A program made the position numbers and the translations under genes. A stretch of 61,942 bases of DNA from contig NZ_FOFZ01000019.1 in the NCBI RefSeq assembly GCF_900111075.1, positions 1 to 61,942 on the forward strand, written 5' to 3'. The stretch is from Flavobacterium frigoris. GTDB taxonomy: Bacteria > Bacteroidota > Bacteroidia > Flavobacteriales > Flavobacteriaceae. The notes beneath the pieces were generated by a model. The model did not search any database and had not been told where the DNA came from. It worked only from the letters and a program-made list of their open reading frames with translations. This document shows positions 53,972 to 61,942 of this stretch, piece after piece; positions within the stretch are counted from its first letter, which is position 1, and each line of letters begins with the position of its first letter.

Positions 53972-55219
53972 TTATTTCTTTCTATTCTTCTCCTCAATCC
54001 ACTTGGACATGTACATCGTACTTTTCAGAGTATGATGTTGCAGCAATGACCCCATAAAATTATTCACACGATGCTCTTGTAAATTAGCTTGTAGCCATTT
54101 TATTTTCTTCATAAAATCACCCTCAAACAATCCTCTTAAATACCGGTGATTTATTATTTCAACTCCGTTTTTTTGAGCTTGAAGCCAAAGTTTTTCATCT
54201 TGATATAACAGTACCGCTTCATTTGCAAAAATTTCAGGATTATCCGCTATAAAACCATTCCAATCCAAATCGCCATGCATCGATTCTGCTCCAATAAAGG
54301 TAGTAACGCTAGGAGTTCCACAGTGCATCGCTTCTAATAGTTTTCCCTTTATACCAGCCCCAAAACGCAAAGGCGCCAGCACTACTCGAGCTTCTTGTAC
54401 CACGGCACTCGCATTAGCAGCGCGCCCCTTTACTAAAAAACCTTCCTTGACATTATTGAGTTGCAACACTTTTTGCGACGGATAAGCGCCATAAATATGT
54501 ACAACAGCCTCAGGCAACTGCTTTTTTATAAGAGGCCATATCGTTTCTTTTAAATATTGAACCGCATTCCAATTAGGTTCATGGAGAAAATTACCAATGA
54601 AAACAAAATTATTCCTTTCATCAAATAAAGGCAATTTATCTATGTCAGCATTAGATATTTCTTCCAATAAAAAAGGCAAATACAACAATAGCGAACTATC
54701 AATTTTAAATATTTCTGTAAGCAATTGCATTTCATATTCTGAAATAATCAAAGACAAATCGCAACGCAATATACTAGCTATTTCTCTTTTGGCTACAGCT
54801 TCCACAAACAAATCAGCTTCCACAAAAGGTCTTTTCTCTTTAAATGCTTTCTGACGTGCTACTCGTAAACAATGAAAATCTTCAGTATCTAATAAGCGTA
54901 AGGCTTCTGGACAGTTTTCGTTTACACGCCAACCAAACTGCTCTTCCATCATAAACCGATCAAACAACACCACCGATGGATTTAGGTCTTTTACGAAGCC
55001 ATCAAAACTCGAGCAATTTAAAGTAATCGTTTTTTTATCTACTCCTACTAATTCAAGGTTAACCATAAAATCACTATCCATCGCAGGACTTGCAAATGTT
55101 ATAGCATATTCCTCCACTTTAAAAAGAGAAATCAACTGTAACATTCTAGTTCCCGCGGCAGAAGAATTAGGTTCTGGCCACACACTGCCTATTATTAAGA
55201 GCTTTTTAACCTTATCCAT
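53972..55219 (-). CDS. GT4-like glycosyltransferase
   Basis: 415 aa of GT-B type. The N-terminal domain begins KKLLIIGSVWPEPNSSAAGTR, and the C-terminal Rossmann domain shows FVFIGNFLHEPNWNAVQYL, VVHIYGAYPSQKV, VLAPLRFGAGIKGKLLEAMHCGTPSVTT (the sugar-nucleotide-binding glycine loop and acidic Glu). No membrane helix. It probably elongates a surface polysaccharide. It is convergent with the membrane-protein gene and divergent from miaE, so no operon helps assign its substrate. Confidence 0.85.
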   Translation of the reverse strand: MDKVKKLLIIGSVWPEPNSSAAGTRMLQLISLFKVEEYAITFASPAMDSDFMVNLELVGVDKKTITLNCSSFDGFVKDLNPSVVLFDRFMMEEQFGWRVNENCPEALRLLDTEDFHCLRVARQKAFKEKRPFVEADLFVEAVAKREIASILRCDLSLIISEYEMQLLTEIFKIDSSLLLYLPFLLEEISNADIDKLPLFDERNNFVFIGNFLHEPNWNAVQYLKETIWPLIKKQLPEAVVHIYGAYPSQKVLQLNNVKEGFLVKGRAANASAVVQEARVVLAPLRFGAGIKGKLLEAMHCGTPSVTTFIGAESMHGDLDWNGFIADNPEIFANEAVLLYQDEKLWLQAQKNGVEIINHRYLRGLFEGDFMKKIKWLQANLQEHRVNNFMGSLLQHHTLKSTMYMSKWIEEKNRKK

Positions 55220-55301
55220 CTTTGTATTTAATTTCAGTTACAAAATAATACAATTTAGAGCTCTAAACTATCATTTAACCAAGAAATCAGAAAGAAAACA
55301 C

Positions 55302-55309
55302 TAATTTTG
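55302..55309 (+). promoter_or_regulatory. -7 promoter box of miaE
   Basis: TAATTTTG matches TAnnTTTG, 20 bp before the ATG at 55330. Confidence 0.55.
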
Positions 55310-55329
55310 TATTAATTAAATAATATACC

Positions 55330-55911
<582 letters not shown>

Positions 55912-55918
55912 TCAATAT

Positions 55919-55953
55919 AAAAAAAGGGATATCTATCGATAATCCCTTTTTTT
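55919..55953 (+). terminator. Terminator between miaE and the OmpA-family gene
   Basis: AAAAAAGGGAT pairs with ATCCCTTTTTT around an 11-nt loop (left arm ends 55930, right arm begins 55942), with T-runs on both outer sides, so it could serve both convergent genes. Confidence 0.8.
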
Positions 55954-55997
55954 TGTTCGATCATAATTTTATGATTTGTTTTCTTTATTATAAACTC

Positions 55998-58127
55998 CTA
56001 TAAATTTTTAATTACAAATTCACTGCGCCTATTCAACTCATGCTGTTCTTCCGTACAAGATTCACTCGGCTCGCATTTATTAATTTGAACACTTTCACCG
56101 TATCCTTTGGCAATAATTCTCTTACTGGAAATTCCTTGGCTTACGAAATATTCTTTTGTTGATTGCGCTCTATTGGATGAAAGCTTCAAGTTATAATGAT
56201 TATTTCCGCGGTTATCCGTATGCGAACCAATCTCTATAACCATATCAGGATATTTCTTCATTAATTCAATCACGCGATTTAAGATTGGTTTTGATTCTCT
56301 ACGAATATACCATAAATCATAATCGAAATAGATGGGATCCGTTTTCACTATTAAACGACCATTATCTTTTACCACATCTTTTTCGGTCGCAATTATATTA
56401 TCCAGTTTTTCTTTCTTCTTATTTTGGGCATCTACAATTGCTTTTTCAGCTGCAATTTGTTTGTCTTTCTTAACTTTTTCAACTAACGCTACTTCTTCTT
56501 TTTTCTTTTGCTCAAGCAAAACTAGATGCTGCTTTTCCTTCTCTTCAAGCGCAAAATGCTCCTCTTTTCTTATCGCTTCCATAGATTTTAAAGACATCGA
56601 AGCATCATTTGTTTTCTTTCGTTCTTTTTGAAGTTGAAAAAACTTTGAATCCTTTGTATAATCTTCTTTAGATGCTAATACAAAGTAGGCTGTTTCACAA
56701 GTCACCGTGAAACTGAATTTTCCGTCTTTTGCTGTTGTAAAGTATTCAATTTCGATCTTATCGCCATTTTGTAAACGAACTAAAGTATTGCCTAAAGGAA
56801 GATTTGTATCCACATCAGTTATAATTCCTGCAATAAACTGCATACAATCTTCGATAAGTAGTGGTTTTATTTCTTTCAGCTGATATATATCATCGTTCCC
56901 TTTTCCACCAATCCTGTTAGAAGAGAAATAACCCTCTTTATTATCGGAATCAATAGTAAAAGAAAAATCATCATAACCGGAATTTACCGGCAAACCTACA
57001 TTTAATGGTTTAGAAAACTCATTCGACTGTATTTCCGACACAAAGACATCCAATGATCCAAATCCAGCATGTCCATTAGAAGAAAAATACAATTTGCTAT
57101 CTTTTGATATGAAAGGAAACTGCTCTTTTTTACTGGTATTAATTTTAACCCCCAAGTTTATTGGAACTCCATAGTCCTCACCATTGATAGCAACGCTAAA
57201 AATATCAAAAGAGCCTAACGTACCAGGCATATCTGAAGCAAAATACAATATTTTTTCGTCACTACTAAGTGCTGGATGTTCCACCGAATAATCATCACTA
57301 TTAAAAGGAAGTGAAACTACATTTGTCCATTTATTATCCACCAGTTCAGCCTTAAAAATTTGAAGATTTGATACTTTATCTTTGTTTTTACCTCTTCTCC
57401 CTTTTTTATAATTATTTCTAGTAAAATATATTGTATTTCCATCTTTAGTAAAAACAGGATTTGATTCATGCATAGAGGTATTTAATTCCTTAGAAAAATA
57501 ATCTACAATAGAATCACTAGAATTGATATTAATTAAAGGGATTTTCATCAACTCAAGGTACTGTTCGTTATTCCACTTGTATACTTTATCAAACAAACCA
57601 TGCTTCGTTTTGACCCCAGAAAAAATTAAGCTTTCACCTTGTTCAACAGCTCCAAATTCAGAATTAACCGTATTTATCGCCAAATTTTTAATTTCAAATC
57701 TATTATCCAATACAGATACATTTCCAAGTTCCTTGTTTTCTTTTTCCAATTTAGATAAGGCTTCGATGTTATTTGAACTAATAAAATAATCCTTAAGAAC
57801 CTGATTTGATTCTTCGTAATTTCCTGTTGCCTTCAAGGTTTGTGAATACCTAAAATAATATTCTTCTTCAAGATCTTTATTAAATCTAGCAAGCAAAACC
57901 CGATACTGCCTTTGTGCATAAGGATAATCATTGGTATAATAATAACAATCCGCTAAGTTTTTAACCACTTCAAAAGAGCTGTTTTCTAGAAGAATATTTT
58001 CATACAAAGGAATTGCTTCGCTATAAAAGGTTTTTTCAAAAAAGCGTTTGGCCCTTTTTAAATCTTGAGATTGGGCATTTATAAGCTGTATTGAACAGAC
58101 AATTATAATTAGGAGTATTCTTTTCAT
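55998..58127 (-). CDS. OmpA-family protein with TPR, PD40 and carboxypeptidase-regulatory domains
   Basis: 709 aa from the ATG at 58127; a longer frame to 58163 runs into the upstream gene's end and is not needed. Order: signal peptide (MKRILLIIIVCSIQLINA); TPR-like helices (residues about 20-120); four PD40/WD40-like beta blades with ESNPVFTKDGNTIYFTRN, YSVEHPALSSDEKILYFAS, QFPFISKDSKLYFSSNG and DFSFTIDSDNKEGYFSSNR; a small CarboxypepD-regulatory-like domain (AGIITDVDTNLPLGNTLV); a charged coiled region; and a C-terminal OmpA peptidoglycan-binding domain (EIGSHTDNRGNNHYNLKLSSNRA). This is the layout of PorE/SprE-type T9SS-associated proteins, but also of many OmpA paralogues; the T9SS link is inferred from neighbours. 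Confidence 0.88.
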   Translation of the reverse strand: MKRILLIIIVCSIQLINAQSQDLKRAKRFFEKTFYSEAIPLYENILLENSSFEVVKNLADCYYYTNDYPYAQRQYRVLLARFNKDLEEEYYFRYSQTLKATGNYEESNQVLKDYFISSNNIEALSKLEKENKELGNVSVLDNRFEIKNLAINTVNSEFGAVEQGESLIFSGVKTKHGLFDKVYKWNNEQYLELMKIPLININSSDSIVDYFSKELNTSMHESNPVFTKDGNTIYFTRNNYKKGRRGKNKDKVSNLQIFKAELVDNKWTNVVSLPFNSDDYSVEHPALSSDEKILYFASDMPGTLGSFDIFSVAINGEDYGVPINLGVKINTSKKEQFPFISKDSKLYFSSNGHAGFGSLDVFVSEIQSNEFSKPLNVGLPVNSGYDDFSFTIDSDNKEGYFSSNRIGGKGNDDIYQLKEIKPLLIEDCMQFIAGIITDVDTNLPLGNTLVRLQNGDKIEIEYFTTAKDGKFSFTVTCETAYFVLASKEDYTKDSKFFQLQKERKKTNDASMSLKSMEAIRKEEHFALEEKEKQHLVLLEQKKKEEVALVEKVKKDKQIAAEKAIVDAQNKKKEKLDNIIATEKDVVKDNGRLIVKTDPIYFDYDLWYIRRESKPILNRVIELMKKYPDMVIEIGSHTDNRGNNHYNLKLSSNRAQSTKEYFVSQGISSKRIIAKGYGESVQINKCEPSESCTEEQHELNRRSEFVIKNL

Positions 58128-58137
58128 GTTTACTTTT

Positions 58138-59073
58138 TTAGAAGAATCTTGGTGATTTATCATATCCTTTACTTAATAAATCTAGATTAAATAATATAAA
58201 AATTTCATGTGTTCCGGAGTTAAACTGTCCAAGATTAGAAATCGTATAATCATATGCGTATCCAACTCTAATACTTGGAGTTGCTTTTACATTCATCAAT
58301 GCACTTACGGCATCGCCTACTCTATAAGCAGCACCAAACTCGAATCTATCATTATACAAAACATTGCCAGAAATATCTAAAGTGACTGGAGCTCCTTTGA
58401 TAAATTTTGACATAAATGCCGGTTTTAATTTAAATGAATCCGATAATCTAAAAACATAACCTCCGGTAAAAAAGGAATGAATTTTTTCTGAACCAAAAGC
58501 ACTAATTCCAGAACGCTCCTCAATATGTTTAGAAGAAAACAAATTTGGCGCAGATAAACCTATATAATATTTATCCGTGAAGTAAAATGCTCCAATACCA
58601 ACATTAGGGAATATTGCATTTACGTTTTCCGAGAAAGCAAGATCCGTACTAGCATTCCCACTCTCAAAAACAAAACCATTAAAATTAGTTTTAAAAGAGG
58701 TAAGACCAGCTTTCAATCCAAGAGAAAGTCTGTGTGAATTATTTAATCGGAGCACGTATGCAAAATCTGCAAAAAACTTATCTTCCTTTTTTGCACCATC
58801 TCCAATATCATCAGAAACCAATGAAAACCCCACCTCTACTTTTTTGTTGACAGGCATGTGCGCAAAAAGTGTCATAGTTTTTGGAGCCCCAATTGCACCA
58901 ACCCACTGTGTTCTATATAGTATTCCTACGTCTAACATAGATTGCATTCCCGTTGCATAGGCAGGATTTACCGTGCTCATGTTATACATATAGTGAGTAT
59001 ATTGCGCATCTTGTTGCGCCGTCACATTTATTATAAAAAATAAAAAACTTACAAATAGTATTGTTTTTTTCAT
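58138..59073 (-). CDS. PorP/SprF-family T9SS membrane protein
   Basis: 311 aa with a signal peptide (MKKTILFVSFLFFIINVTAQ) and the family start QQDAQYTHYMYNMSTVNPAYATG, then alternate beta-strands of an outer-membrane barrel. In Flavobacterium, SprF helps secrete the adhesin SprB, and other PorP/SprF paralogues each sit beside a large type B cargo. Here the cargo (59105-61741) lies directly upstream and the OmpA-family gene directly downstream (10 bp), the same three-part order, so this copy probably serves that cargo. Confidence 0.92.
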   Translation of the reverse strand: MKKTILFVSFLFFIINVTAQQDAQYTHYMYNMSTVNPAYATGMQSMLDVGILYRTQWVGAIGAPKTMTLFAHMPVNKKVEVGFSLVSDDIGDGAKKEDKFFADFAYVLRLNNSHRLSLGLKAGLTSFKTNFNGFVFESGNASTDLAFSENVNAIFPNVGIGAFYFTDKYYIGLSAPNLFSSKHIEERSGISAFGSEKIHSFFTGGYVFRLSDSFKLKPAFMSKFIKGAPVTLDISGNVLYNDRFEFGAAYRVGDAVSALMNVKATPSIRVGYAYDYTISNLGQFNSGTHEIFILFNLDLLSKGYDKSPRFF

Positions 59074-59104
59074 TTGAAATTAAGTTTAAAGTAAGGAATG
59101 CTGA

Positions 59105-61741
59105 CTACCTATTCAAGTAAAGTTGCCCTTGTTTTGGTGCTTTATTACCTTTATTATGATTGATTATATAAAAATAAACGCCGTTCGGAGCTACTCCATC
59201 AATGCCAATTTTGAAATCAGAATTTTTACCATCCCATTCCAATTTGTTTTTATTACCACTAAACAAAAGATTTCCATATCTACTGTAAATATCTAAGGTG
59301 AAATTTGGATAAATAAACTCGATGTTTCGAATTCTGAAACTGTCATTTACCCCATCACCGTTTGGTGAAAAACCATCAGGAATAAAAAATTCAGGAGTGA
59401 CATCACAATTAGTAAGCGATACAGTCACCTCCACAACATCCGAATAACATGTTGTGGTACTTGAATAGCTAAAGCCGTAATAGGCAGCCCCCTCTTTAAG
59501 CAAAGCTGTCGTGGCTAATTTATTCCCATTTACAGCAGCGTCATACCATTCAATCGTTCCACTTGCTGTCGTAATAGCCGTCAAACTATTTACAGTGGGT
59601 TTATCCAAACCACAAAAATTTAATGGGTCTTGAACTAAAACCGGCGTACCTAATTCATTTACTCTAACATTAAGTACTGCTCTTCCAGATTCACACTTAG
59701 TAACCACATTCACTTCCTTAACATAATAATTTTTTGTTACCAAAAGGGTATTGTTATTTAATGCAGTCGTACTTGTTAACGAATCAAACCATTGGTATTG
59801 GGTTCCCTTTGGTACTAAATTGGCAATAGTCGCCTTATCATTTTTGCAAAATTGTTGGTCATCTACAATTGGTAAATTTGGAATTGTATTAATCGTGAAA
59901 CTCTTTGAGCCAATATTTATTATGGCTCCACAACCGTTTGTATTATCGATAATATCCGTAAGAACCAAAGTTGTGATCCCAGTACTTATTAATAACGCCG
60001 ATGGTATGGCAAAACTAGCAGCACCAGAGTTAACTTCTACCGTTACCGTTTCATTGAGCGCTGTATTCGCTCCCGTAAGATTATAGCTTAAAGTAATATT
60101 CGTTAAAATTCCTAATCCGGATAGCAGCACTGAAACGGGTTGGTTCTCACAGACATCTTTTACGTCCAAGACAAGTCTTGAAACATCCGGTAATGGATTA
60201 ACAACGAATATTTTAGATAAAGTTGATGTATTAGTACACCCAGTAGTTAGATTTGTAATTTTTTTAACTGCGAATGTCGTGTCTCCGTCAATAGCAATCA
60301 ACCCAAATGGAATTAGAATATCACCTACTACGCCGTTTATAACCTTAAAATTCGCTTGCTGTGCAATAGCACTGTTTTTTCCTGATAAATTATAAATTAT
60401 ACTGTAATTCCCATCTGCTAAATTGATGTTACCCGAAATTATAACCTTTGCGCTTTCTCCTTTACAAACAGCATTAATAATTAAAGTACCACTATTAATT
60501 CTCGGCATTGGATTTATATGTAACATATCAGAAATAAGGCCTATGACATTGTTACAAAGACCAAGACCTCCCACTTTCACAATATCAGTTATAGTGACAG
60601 TATAATCGTCAACTTGTGGAAAATTAAGTCGATTTATATCAAAAGTCAAAACACCATTAGCAAAACTGGCAGTTACCGAATCCGATACTGTAGATGAAGT
60701 CCCACCAATTTTATAAGACACAAGATAATTACCATCCGGAATACCTTGATTTCCTTCACTTAAAACAGCTTTATATGTTGCTGTAGCGATATCCATTTCA
60801 CAAATATCAGAATTTACAACCAGATTGGCTCCTGTAAAATCAAGTTGCTTCTCTATTAAAATACTTACAGTACTTGTTTTCTCGTTACAAATAGTGTTAT
60901 CTGCACCTATTGGTTTAACGGTATAGACAAAATTATAGACTCCCGCTCCTAAAGTACTATAAATATGCTGTACATCAACTGTAGAATCGCTAACTCCTGC
61001 TAATTCAGAAGTTGAAAATTCCTTCCAAAGACCATTAGGATCTTCTCCAGTTAACAAATCAAATAAGTTTAAATTACTATATGCCATTAAATTATCTGAA
61101 CATATCTTTAAATCAGTAGGAACACCAGGTTCTGGAGCACGCTTAACAGTCACAAGTATCGTAGAAGACTTAGACGAACAACCACCTATTGCAGGCATAG
61201 TATAGGTGAAGTAATGTGGCCCCAATCCAGCAACAGTAGCATTAAGATAATTTCCGCTTATTGCACCTGTACCATCATCGTCATGCCAAATTCCGTTCGA
61301 TTGTGGACTTAGAAAATCACCTTTAAAACCTAGAAACAAATTAAAGGTTTCATTATCGCTACAAGCTGGAACTCCTAGGTTTGAAACTCCAGCATATCCC
61401 CCAACAGTTACGAAAACGGTAGTTGGAGAACTACCCACTGCAGCATATGTATAACTAAAAATACCTGAAAGTCCTATTGCTTGAACGTCTAAAATACCAG
61501 TAACTGGGTTCAAGCCTCCGGTAAAGGAATCGTCATTCCAAATTCCACCCGGAATATAAGATACTAATGCGCAAAAAAGATTAACCGTTTTACTACTGAA
61601 ATCAGAAACGTTACAAACAACAATGCTATTATTGGTTGGGTCACACTGCGCAGAAGCATTAGATCTAGATAAAAATAACCCTAAGATAATAATAAAATGT
61701 AAAAATCTGAGTTTTGGCGGGAAAGGTAGTTTTAAAGCCAT
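59105..61741 (-). CDS. Gliding-adhesin-like protein with T9SS type B (CHU_C) sorting domain
   Basis: 878 aa. A signal peptide (LRFLHFIIILGLFLSRSNASAQ) is followed by repeated beta-sandwich domains with Gly/Asn/Thr-rich turns and conserved Cys pairs (for example GGCSSKSSTILVTVK and TCYSDVVEVTVSL). The C-terminal 95 residues (TPEFFIPDGFSPNGDGVNDSF, then LDIYSRYGNLLFSG and YFYIINHNKGNKAPKQGQLYL) are the type B domain. Compared with SprB (about 6500 residues) it is short. Secretion probably depends on the adjacent SprF-like protein. An exact -7 box is at 61763-61770. Confidence 0.92.
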   Translation of the reverse strand: MALKLPFPPKLRFLHFIIILGLFLSRSNASAQCDPTNNSIVVCNVSDFSSKTVNLFCALVSYIPGGIWNDDSFTGGLNPVTGILDVQAIGLSGIFSYTYAAVGSSPTTVFVTVGGYAGVSNLGVPACSDNETFNLFLGFKGDFLSPQSNGIWHDDDGTGAISGNYLNATVAGLGPHYFTYTMPAIGGCSSKSSTILVTVKRAPEPGVPTDLKICSDNLMAYSNLNLFDLLTGEDPNGLWKEFSTSELAGVSDSTVDVQHIYSTLGAGVYNFVYTVKPIGADNTICNEKTSTVSILIEKQLDFTGANLVVNSDICEMDIATATYKAVLSEGNQGIPDGNYLVSYKIGGTSSTVSDSVTASFANGVLTFDINRLNFPQVDDYTVTITDIVKVGGLGLCNNVIGLISDMLHINPMPRINSGTLIINAVCKGESAKVIISGNINLADGNYSIIYNLSGKNSAIAQQANFKVINGVVGDILIPFGLIAIDGDTTFAVKKITNLTTGCTNTSTLSKIFVVNPLPDVSRLVLDVKDVCENQPVSVLLSGLGILTNITLSYNLTGANTALNETVTVEVNSGAASFAIPSALLISTGITTLVLTDIIDNTNGCGAIINIGSKSFTINTIPNLPIVDDQQFCKNDKATIANLVPKGTQYQWFDSLTSTTALNNNTLLVTKNYYVKEVNVVTKCESGRAVLNVRVNELGTPVLVQDPLNFCGLDKPTVNSLTAITTASGTIEWYDAAVNGNKLATTALLKEGAAYYGFSYSSTTTCYSDVVEVTVSLTNCDVTPEFFIPDGFSPNGDGVNDSFRIRNIEFIYPNFTLDIYSRYGNLLFSGNKNKLEWDGKNSDFKIGIDGVAPNGVYFYIINHNKGNKAPKQGQLYLNR

Positions 61742-61762
61742 AAATATTTCTTTAGTTTAATT

Positions 61763-61770
61763 CAAAAATA
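61763..61770 (-). promoter_or_regulatory. -7 promoter box of the type B cargo operon
   Basis: On the minus strand TATTTTTG matches TAnnTTTG, 22 bp ahead of the start at 61741. It would drive all three genes of the cassette. Confidence 0.55.
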
Positions 61771-61842
61771 CATTATTTATTGTACTAATTATTTTAATTA
61801 GCAGAAATAATCTTACACTAAACCACATTTACTGCAAACAAA

Positions 61843-61870
61843 AAAAGCCTATCTTTTCAGACAGGCTTTT
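61843..61870 (-). terminator. rRNA operon terminator
   Basis: On the minus strand AAAAGCCTGTC pairs with GATAGGCTTTT (one G-T pair, 6-nt loop), followed by T residues, 10 bp after the 3' end of 5S rRNA. Confidence 0.85.
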
Positions 61871-61879
61871 CAAAAGAAA

Positions 61880-61942
61880 GGCGACGACATACTCTCCCAC
61901 ATAACTGCAGTACCATCTGCGCAGGCGGGCTTAACTACTCTG
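61880..61942 (-). rRNA. 5S ribosomal RNA, 3' part (cut by the window end)
   Basis: The minus strand ends with GGGAGAGTATGTCGTCGCC, preceded by TACTGCAGTTATGTGG and GCGCAGATGGTAC, the 3' half of a bacterial 5S rRNA. Its 5' half, and presumably 23S and 16S rRNA, lie beyond 61942. Confidence 0.95.

Noticed and set aside
56285..56631. Plus-strand open frames opposite the OmpA-family gene
   Set aside because: They are mirrors of the Lys/Glu-rich coiled region and have no start context.

Overview
The window is chromosomal DNA from a Flavobacterium-like member of the Bacteroidota. Several things agree on this: the gldJ-porU-porV block of the type IX secretion system (T9SS) and gliding machinery, proteins with T9SS type A and type B C-terminal sorting domains, a PorP/SprF-type protein beside an OmpA-family protein, flavobacterial -7 boxes (TAnnTTTG) in front of many genes, almost no Shine-Dalgarno sites, and AT-rich spacers with palindromic repeats. 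I saw no phage, insertion sequence, plasmid or CRISPR genes. Most of the window is ordinary core chromosome.

Layout: 95-3505 (-) is a large repeat-bearing T9SS cargo protein, followed by a 1.26-kb gene-free stretch. 4769-6464 (+) is purK-purE. 6542-10383 holds an unknown acidic protein, an M3 peptidase and a UbiA-like membrane protein. 10519-13362 (+) is gcvP. An M48-type metalloprotease and a secreted partner follow, and they are flanked by an exact 89-bp duplication of the 3' end of gcvP, which is the most unusual structure here. 16807-21128 (+) holds a KAS III-like enzyme, a methyltransferase, a glycosyltransferase and an MlaE/MlaF-type lipid ABC transporter pair. 21129-23059 is a lipoprotein gene surrounded by repeat-filled spacers. 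23060-28656 is mostly minus strand and ends in a tight four-gene operon (DinB-like, NRDE, ATP-grasp, LysE-like) of unknown purpose. 28655-34619 holds a peroxiredoxin, a Crp/Fnr regulator, an acyl-CoA dehydrogenase, anmK, a chalcone-isomerase-like protein and a Glu/Leu-type dehydrogenase. 34859-38184 is exbB-exbD-tonB-like-folC, followed by tRNA-Val. 39182-43836 (-) is a GH30 glycosidase, murF and gldJ. 44028-52428 (+) is porU, porV, cdd, pdhA and pdhC. 52859-55911 holds a membrane protein, a glycosyltransferase and miaE. 55998-61741 (-) is a three-gene gliding/T9SS cassette (type B cargo, SprF-like, OmpA-like). The window ends inside a 5S rRNA on the minus strand, so an rRNA operon lies just beyond it.

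How genes work together: porU, porV and gldJ are parts of the machinery that exports and anchors cargo proteins, and the window also encodes two cargos (the 1136-aa type A protein and the 878-aa type B protein). ExbB/ExbD/TonB-like would power outer-membrane transport. MlaE/F would move lipids across the envelope. AnmK and MurF serve peptidoglycan recycling and synthesis. PurK/PurE, GcvP, FolC, PdhA/PdhC, the amino-acid dehydrogenase and acyl-CoA dehydrogenase are central metabolism. Start codons were moved inward from the longest open frame where a -7 box lies inside or just ahead of the extension. All product names rest on motif recognition by eye, with no database search.
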